DNA from: Heterohyrax brucei
Taxonomy: Eukaryota > Chordata > Mammalia > Hyracoidea > Procaviidae
Length of the DNA stretch: 64,000 nt
Reading direction: 5' to 3'
Assembly: GCA_028571685.1 (NCBI GenBank)
Contig: CM053140.1
Span: 153,311,701-153,375,700 of the forward strand
Within the stretch, counting starts at the first letter, position 1. Every line of letters starts with the position of its first letter. This document shows, piece after piece, positions 35,262 to 44,735 of the stretch. The notes below the pieces were generated by a model. It was not told where the DNA came from. It saw nothing but the letters and a program-made list of their open reading frames with translations, and did no database searches. The position numbers and the translations under genes were made by a program.

Positions 35262-35989
35262 TGTTATGGATTAAATTGTGTCCCCCCCAAAATGTATGTA
35301 GTAGTTTGGCTGGACCATGATTCCCAGTGTTTGTGATTGCCCTCTTTTTTGTGATTTTCCTGTATTGTAAATCTTCATCTCTGTTTGTGGTTATGATGTA
35401 GTGGTTAAGTGCTACGTCTGCTAACCAGAAAGGTTAACAATTAAAATCTGCCCAGTGCTCCTTGGAAAATCTATGGAGCAGTTTTACTCTGTGCTTTCTG
35501 GTGGCTATGAGTCAGTATCTGCTCAATGGCAATGGTTGGGCTTGGTTTTGTGATTATTAGATTGGATTTTGTTACAGAGGATTAGGCTGGGACTGTAACA
35601 CTCTTCCTAAAATCATTTCCCTTCTTCATTGTAAAGGGAATTTACCTGGAGAATAGCTTGCATCATATTTTTTCCTTCTATTCTATAAAAGATAAAAGAA
35701 AAGGGAGCACATGGAGAGTGAAGACCTCATGCCATCAAGAAATCAGCATCAAGAGCATAGTGCATCCTTTAGACCTGACGTTCCAGTGTCCAGATGCTCT
35801 CAGACTGAAGAAAGACTGATGAAACCCAAGGACCTTCCTTCAGACCTGACAGAGAGAGAAAGGGTATTCTCTAGAAGCTGGCACTCTGAATTCAGACTTC
35901 TAGCCTACGAGACTGTGGAAATAAACTTTTCTTTGTTAAAGCCATCCACTTGCGATACTTCTGTTAGAACAGTACCACCAAAGACAACA
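35262..35989 (+). mobile_element. ERVL-MaLR-like LTR (B), nested
   Basis: Starts TGTTATGGATTAAATTGTGT and ends near CCACCAAAGACAACAC. It contains AATAAACTTTTC before the end as polyadenylation signal. It lies inside LTR A with CCATC (35257-35261) and CCACC on the other side as a possible 5-bp duplication with one mismatch. A SINE is nested inside it. The 106-codon frame 35711-36031 is LTR sequence, not a gene. Confidence 0.75.
35394..35546 (+). mobile_element. AfroSINE nested in LTR B
   Basis: TGATGTAGTGGTTAAGTGCT, then CCAGTGCTCCTTGGAAAATC, then GTGGCTATGAGTCAGTATCT. TTTGTGGTTA before and TTTGTGATTA after form a likely 10-bp TSD with one mismatch. Confidence 0.88.
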
Positions 35990-36034
35990 CCCACCCATGG
36001 TATTTCTGTTAGAGAAGTACTAGCTAACTAAGAT

Positions 36035-36940
36035 CCTTGCATTTGAGGAAAATAAACATTTACAACATATTAATATAAAATTCATTTTCAATGATTGTGA
36101 AAGAATTAGTGAAAAATAAATTTTAAAAATCGGTAAGTTCACTCCATTTTTTTAAAATACAAACACTTTGAGAAAACTTCACTGTAAATAAAAAATAATC
36201 TTAAAGTCCTACCCTCTCCCTAGAATTGTGTTACTAAAATATATTTTCATACAAAATATATGTAATTAGGAGAATAATATACTGTTTTAAAAAACATCAG
36301 CAAACATATAAGACAACATTGATATCTGTAAGGACTCCAAGGAAAATCTTGAAGTAAATATTTCTTCCAACTTACCATTGGAGTCTTTCTATATTTTGAA
36401 TACGCAGGAAAGCCTGTATGTAGATAGGCTTTTACAATGTATTTTCTACTGATCTATTATATCTGTAGGGCTATGTAACTGTCTGGATTGTTATTGCCTA
36501 TAGCTTTTGCCTAGCTAAGGGCTTTTTCCTTGAAAGGTCAGTAAAGTGTTTTCATGTAAATTAAAAGGAATCTTTTATTGTCATTGCTTTGTCAAGGGTC
36601 AAAAAGTACGTTGTTAATCTACATTTGCTAATATTATGATGCAATGTTTCCTTTCCAGTTGTGCTTACTGAAGAATAAAACACAAGTATTTCCTCTGGGA
36701 TTCCTTTTAAGTGATTTGTCTTTAAGATTACTTTGTAAAGTCATTGAGCAGAGAGCACAGTGTATTCTACAAATGCTTAATAGGATTTTACAATAAGTTG
36801 TTTTTCCTTGAGTGTTAAAAATAAAGATTGAAATATTCCTTGGATGTGATAGGAAACTGAGCATTTCTTATTGGATTAATATGAGACTAACACATTTATT
36901 TTATGCTTCCCAGAGACTGGGTTGCCTGTTTTTATTGTTG
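36035..36940. other. No recognisable gene or repeat
   Basis: AT-rich. The frame 36634-36864 (minus) has no domain I recognise. Confidence 0.45.
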
Positions 36941-36944
36941 ATAA

Positions 36945-37105
36945 CCCACCAAACCCACTGCTGTTGAGTCAAGCCCAACTCATAGCAAACCTAGATGTCA
37001 CCGTAGAACTGCCCTATAGAGCTTCCAAGGAATGCCTGGAGTATTCTAACTGCTGACCTTTTGGTTAGCAGACTTAGCACTTAACCCACTATGCCATAGG
37101 GTTTC
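36945..37105 (-). mobile_element. AfroSINE, antisense
   Basis: CTGCTGTTGAGTCAAGCCCA, then TTCCAAGGAATGCCTGGAGT, then TTTTGGTTAGCAGACTTAGC and the head CACTATGCCATAGGGTTTCA. Confidence 0.9.
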
Positions 37106-37134
37106 ATCATTAAAGATAAAAGTTTAGATATACG

Positions 37135-37315
37135 AGCCATGGCAACTAAGTCCACGAACTTAGTTGTTCTATGTGCTACATACCTCATTGCTGAGGATCA
37201 CTACAGTCACCTTCAAAGTATTCCCCTTGGGAAGCTATGCTCAGATGCCAGCACCTAGTCCATCTTTAAAGCAATTTTGGAACTCTTTTTCTGGAATGCC
37301 CATTGCACATTGTGG
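37135..37315 (-). pseudogene. Mariner transposase C-terminus, antisense
   Basis: The complement of 37206-37235 reads A-S-Q-G-E-Y-F-E-G-D, the C-terminal signature of mariner-type transposases (W-x-x-C...G-x-Y-F-E-G-D). Upstream on the same strand, F-Q-N-C-F-K-D is readable. This is a 3' portion of a mariner DNA transposon, a cut-and-paste element. The downstream AACTAAGTTCGTGGACTTAG region is 3' non-coding sequence. The catalytic core is absent. It pairs as an inverted repeat with the next copy. Confidence 0.75.
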
Positions 37316-37329
37316 CAAGGTGGCAAGTT

Positions 37330-37690
37330 CACAAACTTAATTGTATGATTGTGAGGGAGCTTTTAGCTAGTAAACAAACAACTATTGGAACACCCTCTCT
37401 ACTCACTTGATCTGGGCCCCAGTGACTTTTGTCTTTACATGAAGATAAAGCAAATGTTGAAAGGAAGTCATTTTCATGACCTTCAGAAAATCAAGAGTAA
37501 TACAGCAACAACTTTGATGGCCATTCCAGGAAGAGTTACAATATTGCTTTGAAATGTAGACTAAGTGCTGGCCTCTCCTCATAGCTTCCAAAGGGGAGTA
37601 ATTCAAAAGTGATCATAATGATATTCAGCAATGAGGTATGTAGTACTATTTCTAGGATGAGTTTGAGAACTTAATTGGCAGTTCACATAT
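37330..37690 (+). pseudogene. Mariner transposase C-terminal half, sense
   Basis: 37391-37429 reads H-P-L-Y-S-L-D-L-G-P-S-D-F, matching the mariner motif H-P-P-Y-S-P-D-L-A-P-S-D-F, which contains the last aspartate of the DD34D triad (GAC at 37424-37426). After a frameshift, 37584-37613 reads A-S-K-G-E-stop-F-K-S-D, the decayed equivalent of A-S-Q-G-E-Y-F-E-G-D. The first two catalytic aspartates would lie 5' of the preserved part, so this copy is 5'-truncated and dead. Confidence 0.78.
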
Positions 37691-37842
37691 ATACTCAGCC
37701 TTTAATTTATTACTTGAAACTACTATATTCCACCTAACTTCCTGAAATCTAAATTAGTTTAAATTAAGACTATAGTCATTTATTCTCTTTCTTTTTTTTT
37801 AAATATTCAAATACCAAATTGTATTTTAATAGTGTATATTGA

Positions 37843-38035
37843 GGTTGTTTCTAGGTTCAGTTGATTTTGACTCATACTGACTCCATGTGACAGTGTAGCC
37901 CCACAGGGTTTCTTTTGACTATAAACTTTACAGAAGTAGATCACCAGGGCTTTTTGTCCTTTGAAGCTGCTGAGTGTTAGTGGAACAGCTGTCTTTTCAT
38001 TTAGTGGCTGAGTGCATAACTGTTGCTCCAGCTGG
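37843..38035 (-). mobile_element. AfroSINE, long subtype, antisense
   Basis: TTCAGTTGATTTTGACTCAT, then AGTGTAGCCCCACAGGGTTT, then AAGTAGATCACCAGGGCTTT (the extra middle block), ending GTGGCTGAGTGCATAACTGT. Confidence 0.8.
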
Positions 38036-38049
38036 GCTCCTTTAACACC

Positions 38050-38435
38050 ATATTTTTATATATACATAAAGTAGATAGTATTGAATTATAACTTTTCACA
38101 TCAAGCACACTCATTCATAAACCAAAAATGCTACAACATGGAAATGTATTAATAGGTGACTGAAAAAAAGAAAAAAAAATGGATCTCAAGTAACCATAAC
38201 ATGATTTTTTAAATAAATCAAATAGAAGAAGATACTTTGTGGGAAGTCACAGTGGAAAAAATATATATATATCAGAAATTTCAAGAAAACAATTAGAGGT
38301 AGTTTAAACTTTTAACCACAGCTGTATAAGAATGTAACAAAACTAAATATTCTAATTATATAAAAATAGACTTCCACATATTATGTCAGAATACACTTCA
38401 CTTGATTTTTGTGAGACCTATTTAATATTGTTACT
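38050..38435. other. No recognisable gene or repeat
   Basis: AT-rich, with a short ATATATATAT run near 38262. Nothing recognised. Confidence 0.45.
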
Positions 38436-38439
38436 ACAA

Positions 38440-38932
38440 GCCTAAGTGAAATTTGTGCCACCTGCTGAGCCAATCCTTGAGACAAGGGTGAGATGAAAAG
38501 CAAGATATTGAGTACCAGCAGGAAAGGACAAAAGGGACCATTCCTCCTAAATCTGCCTCCTCAAAATGGAGACTAGCTGGAGGTTTTATAGAGGAAGAGA
38601 ATAAGGTTTTGTGTGTCCTAGGAAATTGTAGAAGGTTAATTATTCTTTGGGTGGTCAGAGTGGTGTCCCCTCAGCTGTGTTGATAGGTTAATTGGTATTT
38701 TGGACCTGGAAGTAGTCTGGTCATCATACAAGTTGCTGGTCACAAGGAAGATTATTTTGTCCTTATTTTATGGTTTTTGGATTATTATTGCTTGTTTTTT
38801 CAGTCCTAAAAAGGGCAAGATTAGTCCTCAACCTTGAGAGAAGCTGAAGGAAACAAGGGACTCCTGCTTGGAGACACAACTAAAAATCAAAGGGTGCAGG
38901 TTATGGTCAAGATGTGGTCACTAATTTTACTA
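38440..38932 (-). mobile_element. Probable ERV LTR, antisense
   Basis: On the minus strand a TATA-like TCTATAAAACCTCCAGC (complement of about 38585-38605) is followed by CAAAATGGAG-type and TGCTGGTACTCAATATCTTG sequence, as in a U3-R boundary. The U3 side has GGACACCACTCTGACCACCC. No TG/CA ends or TSD could be fixed. It could instead be an unrelated old repeat. Confidence 0.42.
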
Positions 38933-38940
38933 CACCAGTT

Positions 38941-39090
38941 CCAATACCCTGATGGTATAGTGATTAAGTGCTATGCTCGTAATCAAAAGGTTAGGGGCTC
39001 AAATCTACAAAATGTTTCTTGGAAACTCTATGGAGAAGTTCCACTTGTCCTATAGGGTCACTATGAGTTGATATCGACTGGACAACAACA
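38941..39090 (+). mobile_element. AfroSINE with ACAACAACA tail
   Basis: CCAATACCCTGATGGTATAG, then CTTGGAAACTCTATGGAGAA, then TATCGACTGGACAACAACAG. The ACAACAACA ending is the same tail as in the RTE derivative at 9426-9622. Confidence 0.9.
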
Positions 39091-39199
39091 GATTTTGGAA
39101 GGCGGGGTTATAATATCCATGGTGTTTATTTACTATCTGAGTTCTTCCCTTATATATTATGGATCCAATGTGAAAATAATCTTAGAAATGAGGTGTTAA

Positions 39200-39900
39200 T
39201 GGCAACGCTATGTCAGACCGATGCCTGATCTCCATAATCTATAAGATACCACAAAGTGTCAATAAGAAGAAGATAAACCATCCAATTAAACCATGGGCAA
39301 AGGAGATGGACAGACATTTCACTAAAGAGGAGATCCAGGCAGCCAAAAAACACATGCAGACATGTTGACGATCTTTAGTTATTAAAGAAATTCAAATCAA
39401 AATGAAAATGAGATACCATCTCACCCCAACAAGATTGGCCATGATCCAGAAAACACAAAACAACAAATGCTGGAGAGGCTGTGGAGAAAGTGGAACCCTC
39501 CTACACTGTTGGTGGGGTTGCAAAATGGTCCAGCTTCTTTGGAAAGCAATCTGGCGCTTCCTTAAAAAAATGCATATCGATATACCATTTGACCCAGTAA
39601 TTCCATACTTGGAATATATCCTACAGAATCAAGGCCTTTCACACCAACGAACACATGCACGAGAATGTTTATCGGAGCACAGTCTACAATAGCAAAAAGG
39701 TGGAATCAACTCAGATGCCCAACAATAGAAGAATGGATAGGTAAACTATGGTATATATACTCAATGGAGCACTACGCAATGATAAAGAATAATGATGATT
39801 CCAGGAAATCTTTCCTAACCTGGTTTCAACTGGAAGACATTATGTTGAGTGAAAGTAGTCAGTGACAAAGGGACAAATACTGCATGAGGCCTCTACGATA
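39200..39900 (+). pseudogene. L1 ORF2 C-terminal fragment
   Basis: Two overlapping frames carry the ORF2 C-terminal region. 39402-39692 reads [20 protein letters not shown] then [20 protein letters not shown] and [20 protein letters not shown], the cysteine-rich domain with its conserved histidine and cysteines. 39665-39865 continues with WIGKLWYIYSMEHYAMIKNN. One frameshift near 39670 separates them. Relatively well preserved compared with the other copies, but lacking endonuclease and RT. Confidence 0.92.
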
Positions 39901-39947
39901 AGTTCTTAAAAACAGACTTGTGTAGAGAAGAAAACAGTCTTGCCTAA

Positions 39948-39978
39948 GGGAGGGGAGGGAGGGAAGGTGAGGGGGGGA
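39948..39978 (+). other. G-quadruplex-prone tract at the L1 3' UTR start
   Basis: Runs of GGG, GGGG, GGG, GGG and GGGGGGG separated by short A/GT loops. It is located just after ORF2, where other L1s here carry a similar purine tract (20807-20826). Confidence 0.8.
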
Positions 39979-41006
39979 TGGTTTAGTTTAGATAGTTGCT
40001 AGAAATCTGGTTGGGAGAAAGTGGTGATAGCACACATTAGAAACAAGAACAACATTAAGTGGACTTCAGCATAACTTGAGTACTCCTTCCATCTTAACCC
40101 AATATTGCAAGGATAGAGTAGCTGGGGCAGGGGGCAGGGTACCATGCTCTTAGGCGAAATCAAGGTCAATTGGCACAACTAACGTTTTGCTAAGAGAGCT
40201 CTCTGCACCCAACATTGGTGAGTGGTGTCTGGGGTCTTAAAAGCTGCTAAGCTGCCATCCGAGGACACAGCAAATGGTACCAACTCAGCAGGAATGGATG
40301 ATCACCGAGGACCAAAATGACATGCAGTAAAGACAACCTAGAAGACAGAGAGACCCGCAAAAGTGGATGCCTTCATCGACTTGGGACCAGAAGAACTGGA
40401 TGGTACCCGGCCACCACCAATGATAGCCACGATGGAGCTCACTAGGTTGAGTCTCACTGGCAACACAAGAATAAAAAGGGGTGCATCCTGAGATCTCCAC
40501 TAAAAGACCTCAATTGATGGTCCAGCGGTTTCAGGGTTCCCCTGAGAGCATGGCCCCTGGCCCTGATGCTGCCCTTACCCATAAATTATAATGGATTGGA
40601 CTTGATGATGCAGAGTGACCGTATATTGGGTGCACTTTATGGTTCTATGCATCTATAGGATATCATCCTGCTGACCTCTGGCTGGAGGAAGGACAGTGGG
40701 TGGAGAGGAGCCGAAAGGAGGCTGTTGGGAGAATGAGACATGTATGCAACAGAGAGGAATAGTGTGCTGTCACCGGACAGGGAGAGCAGTGGAAGCTGCA
40801 TATAGGTGGGCATGTAAATCTATACGGGAATGTAGATTTTCACTCAGTCATGTTAAATAAAAAAGAAAAAAAAAAGAAATGAGGTGTTAAATTTAATTAT
40901 CACATGTTCCATTTGACATCTGCTTCAAGATGACTCCCAATGAGCTTTGCCTCCTGGTACTCATGTCCTCATATAATTCCTTTCTCTGCTTGCAAGTCAG
41001 ACCTAC

Positions 41007-41492
41007 TGTCATGGATTGAATTGTGTCCCCGAACAAAAAAATTGTGTAGCAATTTGGCTAGGTCATGATTCTCAGTGTTGTGTGAAATTCCTATACGTTG
41101 TAAATCCTGCCTCTATGATATTAATGTAAGAAATTGCAAAGTAATTGCGTTAGTAAGGCAGGACTCAAGTCTATAAGACCTCATTGTGCCTTGAGGCAGT
41201 CTCTTGGAATGTGAAGGAAAGGGAACAGAGTGTTGGGGGCCTAATACCATGAAGAAGCAGGGCTGGGATCAGAACACATCCTATGGAAAGGATCTGAGGT
41301 CTCTGAGCCTCTCAGTTCAGAGGAAGATTGATGACAAGGACCTTCCTCCTATGCCAGCAGAGCAAGACTTCTCCTGGAGCTGATGTCCTGGATTTGGACT
41401 TTTGGCCTAATGGACTGTGACAGGGTAAAATTTATTTTTAAAGCCATGTATTTGCGATATTCTTGTTGTAGCAGCATTAGAAGCCTAAGACA
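41007..41492 (+). mobile_element. ERVL-MaLR-like LTR, complete, nested
   Basis: 486 bp from TGTCATGGATTGAATTGTGT to CTAAGACA, with TG...CA ends. It contains TTGGCTAGGTCATGATTCTC and a polyadenylation-type AAATTTATTTTTAAAGCC near the end. It is the most complete copy of the LTR family in the window. A clear TSD was not found. Confidence 0.8.
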
Positions 41493-41656
41493 CACAGTAA
41501 TTTCATTTGAAAAAATGAGCTGTGGAAAGTATCACTTCTGAACTTTGGATATTAAAGACTGACTTCTGTTTTGTTTGTGCTCTTTCTGACTCTTCGTACA
41601 TGCTTGAACTGAGGAAGAAAACTGTGTAGCTGAACTGACCTATGAAGAGACCAAAG

Positions 41657-41869
41657 GAGTCACTGGGTGCCACAAATGGTTAACCATCTGATCATTAATC
41701 AAAAGGTTGGTGGCTCAGACCCATTCAGAGGCATCTTGGAAGAAATATGGTCAGCTTCTAAAAGGTCACAGCCCTGAAAGTGTAATGGAGTACAAGTCTA
41801 TTCTGTGCACTTGGGATTCTTGTGAGTCAGAATCCACTAGACAGTTTTTTTTTTTTTTTTTTTTTTTTT
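41657..41869 (+). mobile_element. AfroSINE, long subtype, with T25 tail
   Basis: Head GGAGTCACTGGGTGCCACAA, middle GGTTGGTGGCTCAGACCCAT, tail TTGTGAGTCAGAATCCACTA. It ends in 25 consecutive T (41845-41869). The pure T run is unusual for this SINE and may be its termination tract or an expanded tail. Confidence 0.82.
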
Positions 41870-42218
41870 CAGTGGAGACTCCCACTGAGAAGTAGCCTCT
41901 GGCCAACACCTGTGGAGGAACTGAATCCCCAAATACCACAGCCTTCATCTAAAACCACCCATACATGTGAGTTTGGAATTAGGTCATTCCTCAGCTGAGT
42001 CTTCAGATAAAGAAACCAAGTCTGGCTTACACTGTAGCTGTAGCATTGTGAAAGACTCTGAAACAGGGGATCCACAGTTATGTTTGAATTTCTAACCCAC
42101 AGAAGCTGCAAGATAATAAAAGTTTCCTTAAGCCTCTATGTCTGGGGAAAATTTGTTATGCAATAATAGATAACTAATACAACTAATTCGTCACTCCTTT
42201 CATTTTAATTTCTTCTCT

Positions 42219-42406
42219 GTTGTTGGTTGCCCGCAAGTCTATTTTTGAGTCAGTGACGCTATGTAACAGAGTAGAGCTGTTCCATAGAGAATTTTAAGCA
42301 GTAGTCTTTACGGAAGCAGATGGTCATGTCTTTCTCCCATGAAGCCACTATGTCGGTTTGAAAGACCTTTCATTTAGTAGACTAGGGCTTAACCATTGTA
42401 CAATGA
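42219..42406 (-). mobile_element. AfroSINE, long subtype, antisense
   Basis: GTTGTTGGTTGCCCGCAAGT, then AGAGTAGAGCTGTTCCATAG, then CGGAAGCAGATGGTCATGTC, ending AGGGCTTAACCATTGTACAA. Confidence 0.85.
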
Positions 42407-42419
42407 CAACAAATTTCAA

Positions 42420-43010
42420 ACATTAATGTGGGATTAAGAGTTTAAAACAAAAGAGAAAAGTTTTGGTATATCTCATTTCTTTATTTTGCTGTGGTCTAGC
42501 CAGCTTCATCCTCAGTCTGAAGCTTGAAACAATATTAATTATGTTGTTACCAGGCCCTAATGATTTAGAACATAGAACTCAGTATTGCCTCAGGAACTAA
42601 TTCTATACCTTATTTTCCTGTTTCTGTGCTGTTGTTTATTTACAGTAAAAGGCTACTAGCTTTTATTTTACCATGATGATCCATTTTCCTTCTGTGTTGG
42701 AGGAAGCAGATGTTTGTTTCTAAGCCAAGCCTAGTGCTGTCGAGTAGGAGAGCCCCTTAATAATATACTGAATATGGCAGATAACTCTAAATATCCTCTT
42801 ATTTTAAAAATAATAATTTGATGTAATGATCTGTGTTCTCAAATTTCTGATGTTGAATAGTCATCTTTTCCAGAAAATCCCAGTTCTACCATAAAATGTT
42901 AATCTGCTAAACTCAGTTAAACTCACAAACATACTTTCACATATCAGCATTTCTATGATCATTTGACAGGCAAAAGTGATATGAACAACTTCGGCTCAGA
43001 AAATTTTTCT
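42420..43010. other. Mostly unrecognised sequence with a SINE-tail scrap
   Basis: No gene seen. At about 42723-42748, AAGCCAAGCCTAGTGCTGTC is the complement of the SINE tail; no clear TSD was found around it. Confidence 0.5.
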
Positions 43011-43014
43011 TTTT

Positions 43015-43945
43015 TGTCCCCTCAAAATTGTTTCTTTTTTATTGTTGAGAGTATGCACAGTAGAATGTACACCAATTCAACAATATGTATACATATAGTT
43101 CAGACATTGATTGCGTTCTTAAAATTGTGCAGCTAGCTGCTCTAGTTTTCCAAATTGTTCCTACCCTGTTAACAAATGCTTGCTGTTCCCTAAGTTTCCT
43201 TTCTAAGCTTTCCAGTTACTGTTGTCTGTTTGATCCTATACAGACAATTCTTCAAAAGAATATGATATATTCTCCACTAAATAAGCTAACCACTGTTTGA
43301 TTTGATGAAGACTTCAAGCGATATCTTGGTTTAAGCTTTAAAGATTATCTCATGGCAACAGTTTTGGGGGTTATCCAATTTCAGTAGTTCTGGAAAGTCT
43401 AGAGTCGATGAGCATTTGATATGCTGTTTAATGTTTTCTCCCTTTTGATTAGGATTCTCCTATAGAATCTTGATCAAAATGTTCAGAAAAGGTAGCTGGG
43501 CACCATCTGGTTCTTTTTGTCTCATGACAAAGAGGATAGTTGTTCATGAAGTCAGTTAGCCACACATTCCATTTCTTCCCCTTTTCTTGGCTCGTCTTTT
43601 TCCTCTATTGTTTCAGGCAAATAGAGACTGTTTGTTGTACCTTGGATGGCCACTTTCAAGCTTTAAAGACCCTGAGTATTATACACTGAACTAGGAAATA
43701 GAACAGAAACACTAGACATGATATTAGGCCAATTACTTATGATGTCCCATGAAAAAATGGCCCTAATAGGCAAACGAAAAAACCAAAGCCAGTGTTGTCA
43801 AGTCAATTCTGACTCACTGTGACAGAGTAGAACTGCCCCACAGAGTTTCAAAGGAACACCTGGCAGACTTGAACTGCTGACCTTTTGCTTAGCAGCAGTA
43901 GCATTTAACCACTATGCCACCAGGTTTTCCCCTAACAGGCACGGG
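43015..43945 (-). mobile_element. L1 3' UTR fragment (distinct L1 family), antisense
   Basis: Starts at a T-rich TTTTTTATTGTTGAGAGTAT and runs through GGTTTAAGCTTTAAAGATTA, GGTAGCTGGGCACCATCTGG and CTTTCAAGCTTTAAAGACCC. The sequence differs from the other L1 3' UTRs here but has the same organisation, so it is probably another L1 lineage. A SINE interrupts it at 43773-43929. Confidence 0.72.
43773..43929 (-). mobile_element. AfroSINE, antisense, with 12-bp TSD
   Basis: CCCTAATAGGCA (43761-43772) and CCCTAACAGGCA (43930-43941) flank it, a 12-bp TSD with one mismatch. The body has TTGTCAAGTCAATTCTGACT, GAACTGCCCCACAGAGTTTC and AACCACTATGCCACCAGGTT. Confidence 0.93.
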
Positions 43946-43951
43946 TATTTT

Positions 43952-44735
43952 TCTTTTTTTGAATACTTCATTGTGTTTTAAGTAAAAGTTTGTAATCCAA
44001 ATGAATTTGGCATATAAACCCCCCTCCATATATCACTATTCAACTTCATCTGCTCCCCTCACCTCTCCTCTCCTCCCTTCTGCCTTGTACTTCCTGCATC
44101 CACTCAGACAACTCCTGCACCCCCTACCCTCTCATCTCTTCTCTGGACAAAAGCTGCTCAAACAACCTCATGTGTGTATTTAAGCCAAGAAGCATATTCT
44201 TCACTGGCATCTCTCTATGTCTCACAATCCAGTCCAATTTTTATCTGAAGAGTTGGCCTTGATACTGGTTTCAGCTGTGGGCCAACAGTGAGCCTGGGGC
44301 CGTATCCTCAGGCAACCCTCTAGTCTGAAGGACCATAAAGTGTTTTTCTTTGTTTTGTTTTTTATTAGAGTTTTAGTTCCACACACCAAATTTCTTCCAC
44401 TACGTCAGGGACTTTATGTTGTACTCCCTATCAGGGCAGTCGTTGGTGGTAACCAGGCACCATCTAGTTGTGATCTCATGCCGATGTAGTCTCTGGGTCA
44501 AATGGCACCTTTGTCTGCTAGGCTCATATTTTTCTCACCTCTTTGATGGGCATCATTCTCTGCTCCAGGTGGATTGGATCCAATACAGGCTACTTAGATG
44601 GCCCCTTGCTGGTGTTTAAGACACCAGATGCCACTTACCAAAGCAGGATGCAGAACATTTTCTTAAAGAAAAAACTTACTTATGACAATTAGCTTAGATA
44701 TTCCCTGAAACCATGTTCCCTAGATCCCTGTCCCA
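43952..44735 (-). mobile_element. L1 3' UTR, second family, antisense
   Basis: Begins near a T-rich TTTTTCTTTTTTTGAATACT, then GTGTTTTAAGTAAAAGTTTG and pyrimidine-rich CTCTCCTCTCCTCCC. It continues through GGTGGTAACCAGGCACCATC and GGTGTTTAAGACACCAGATG. It joins a second antisense 3' UTR at about 44735 without a break. Confidence 0.72.

Larger units (their letters stand above)
34283..36032 (+). mobile_element. ERVL-MaLR-like LTR (host, A) split by two further LTRs
   Basis: The outer LTR starts near 34283 (TGCCATCGTGGATTGACTTG) and runs to 34605. It resumes at 35091 with GGACCTGAGGTTCCTTACTG, continues to AAAGCCATC at about 35261, and finishes at about 35990-36032 (CATGGTATTTCTGTTAGAGA, then CTAGCTAACTAAGA). 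LTR C (34606-35090, antisense) and LTR B (from 35262) interrupt it. Removing both rejoins the family order seen in the uninterrupted LTR at 41007-41492. Confidence 0.78.
39184..40890 (+). mobile_element. 5'-truncated L1 with perfect 16-bp TSD
   Basis: AGAAATGAGGTGTTAA occurs at 39184-39199 and 40875-40890, bracketing 1,675 bp of L1 (39200-40874). The body holds the end of ORF2 (39200-about 39900), a G-rich tract and the 3' UTR, ending in an A-rich tail (AAATAAAAAAGA...). The perfect TSD and good ORF2 tail suggest one of the younger insertions here. The complement of the left junction reads TTCT/AA, close to the L1 endonuclease site TTTT/AA. Confidence 0.96.
40915..42182 (+). mobile_element. 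Old MLT1-type LTR, interrupted by a younger LTR and a SINE
   Basis: Pieces in order: 40915-41006 (ATGACTCCCAATGAGCTTTG, CTCCTGGTACTCATGTCCTC), 41493-41655 (TATCACTTCTGAACTTTGGA, TTAAAGACTGACTTCTGTTT) and 41870-42182 (CTGCAAGATAATAAAAGTTT, then GCAATAATAGATAACTAATA). These match the order of a mammalian MLT1 LTR including its polyadenylation end. The interruptions are an LTR at 41007-41492 and a SINE at 41657-41869. Confidence 0.72.

Noticed and set aside
35711-36031. 106-codon open frame
   Set aside because: The sequence is LTR B and the end of LTR A; the same blocks occur in the other LTR copies without an open frame.
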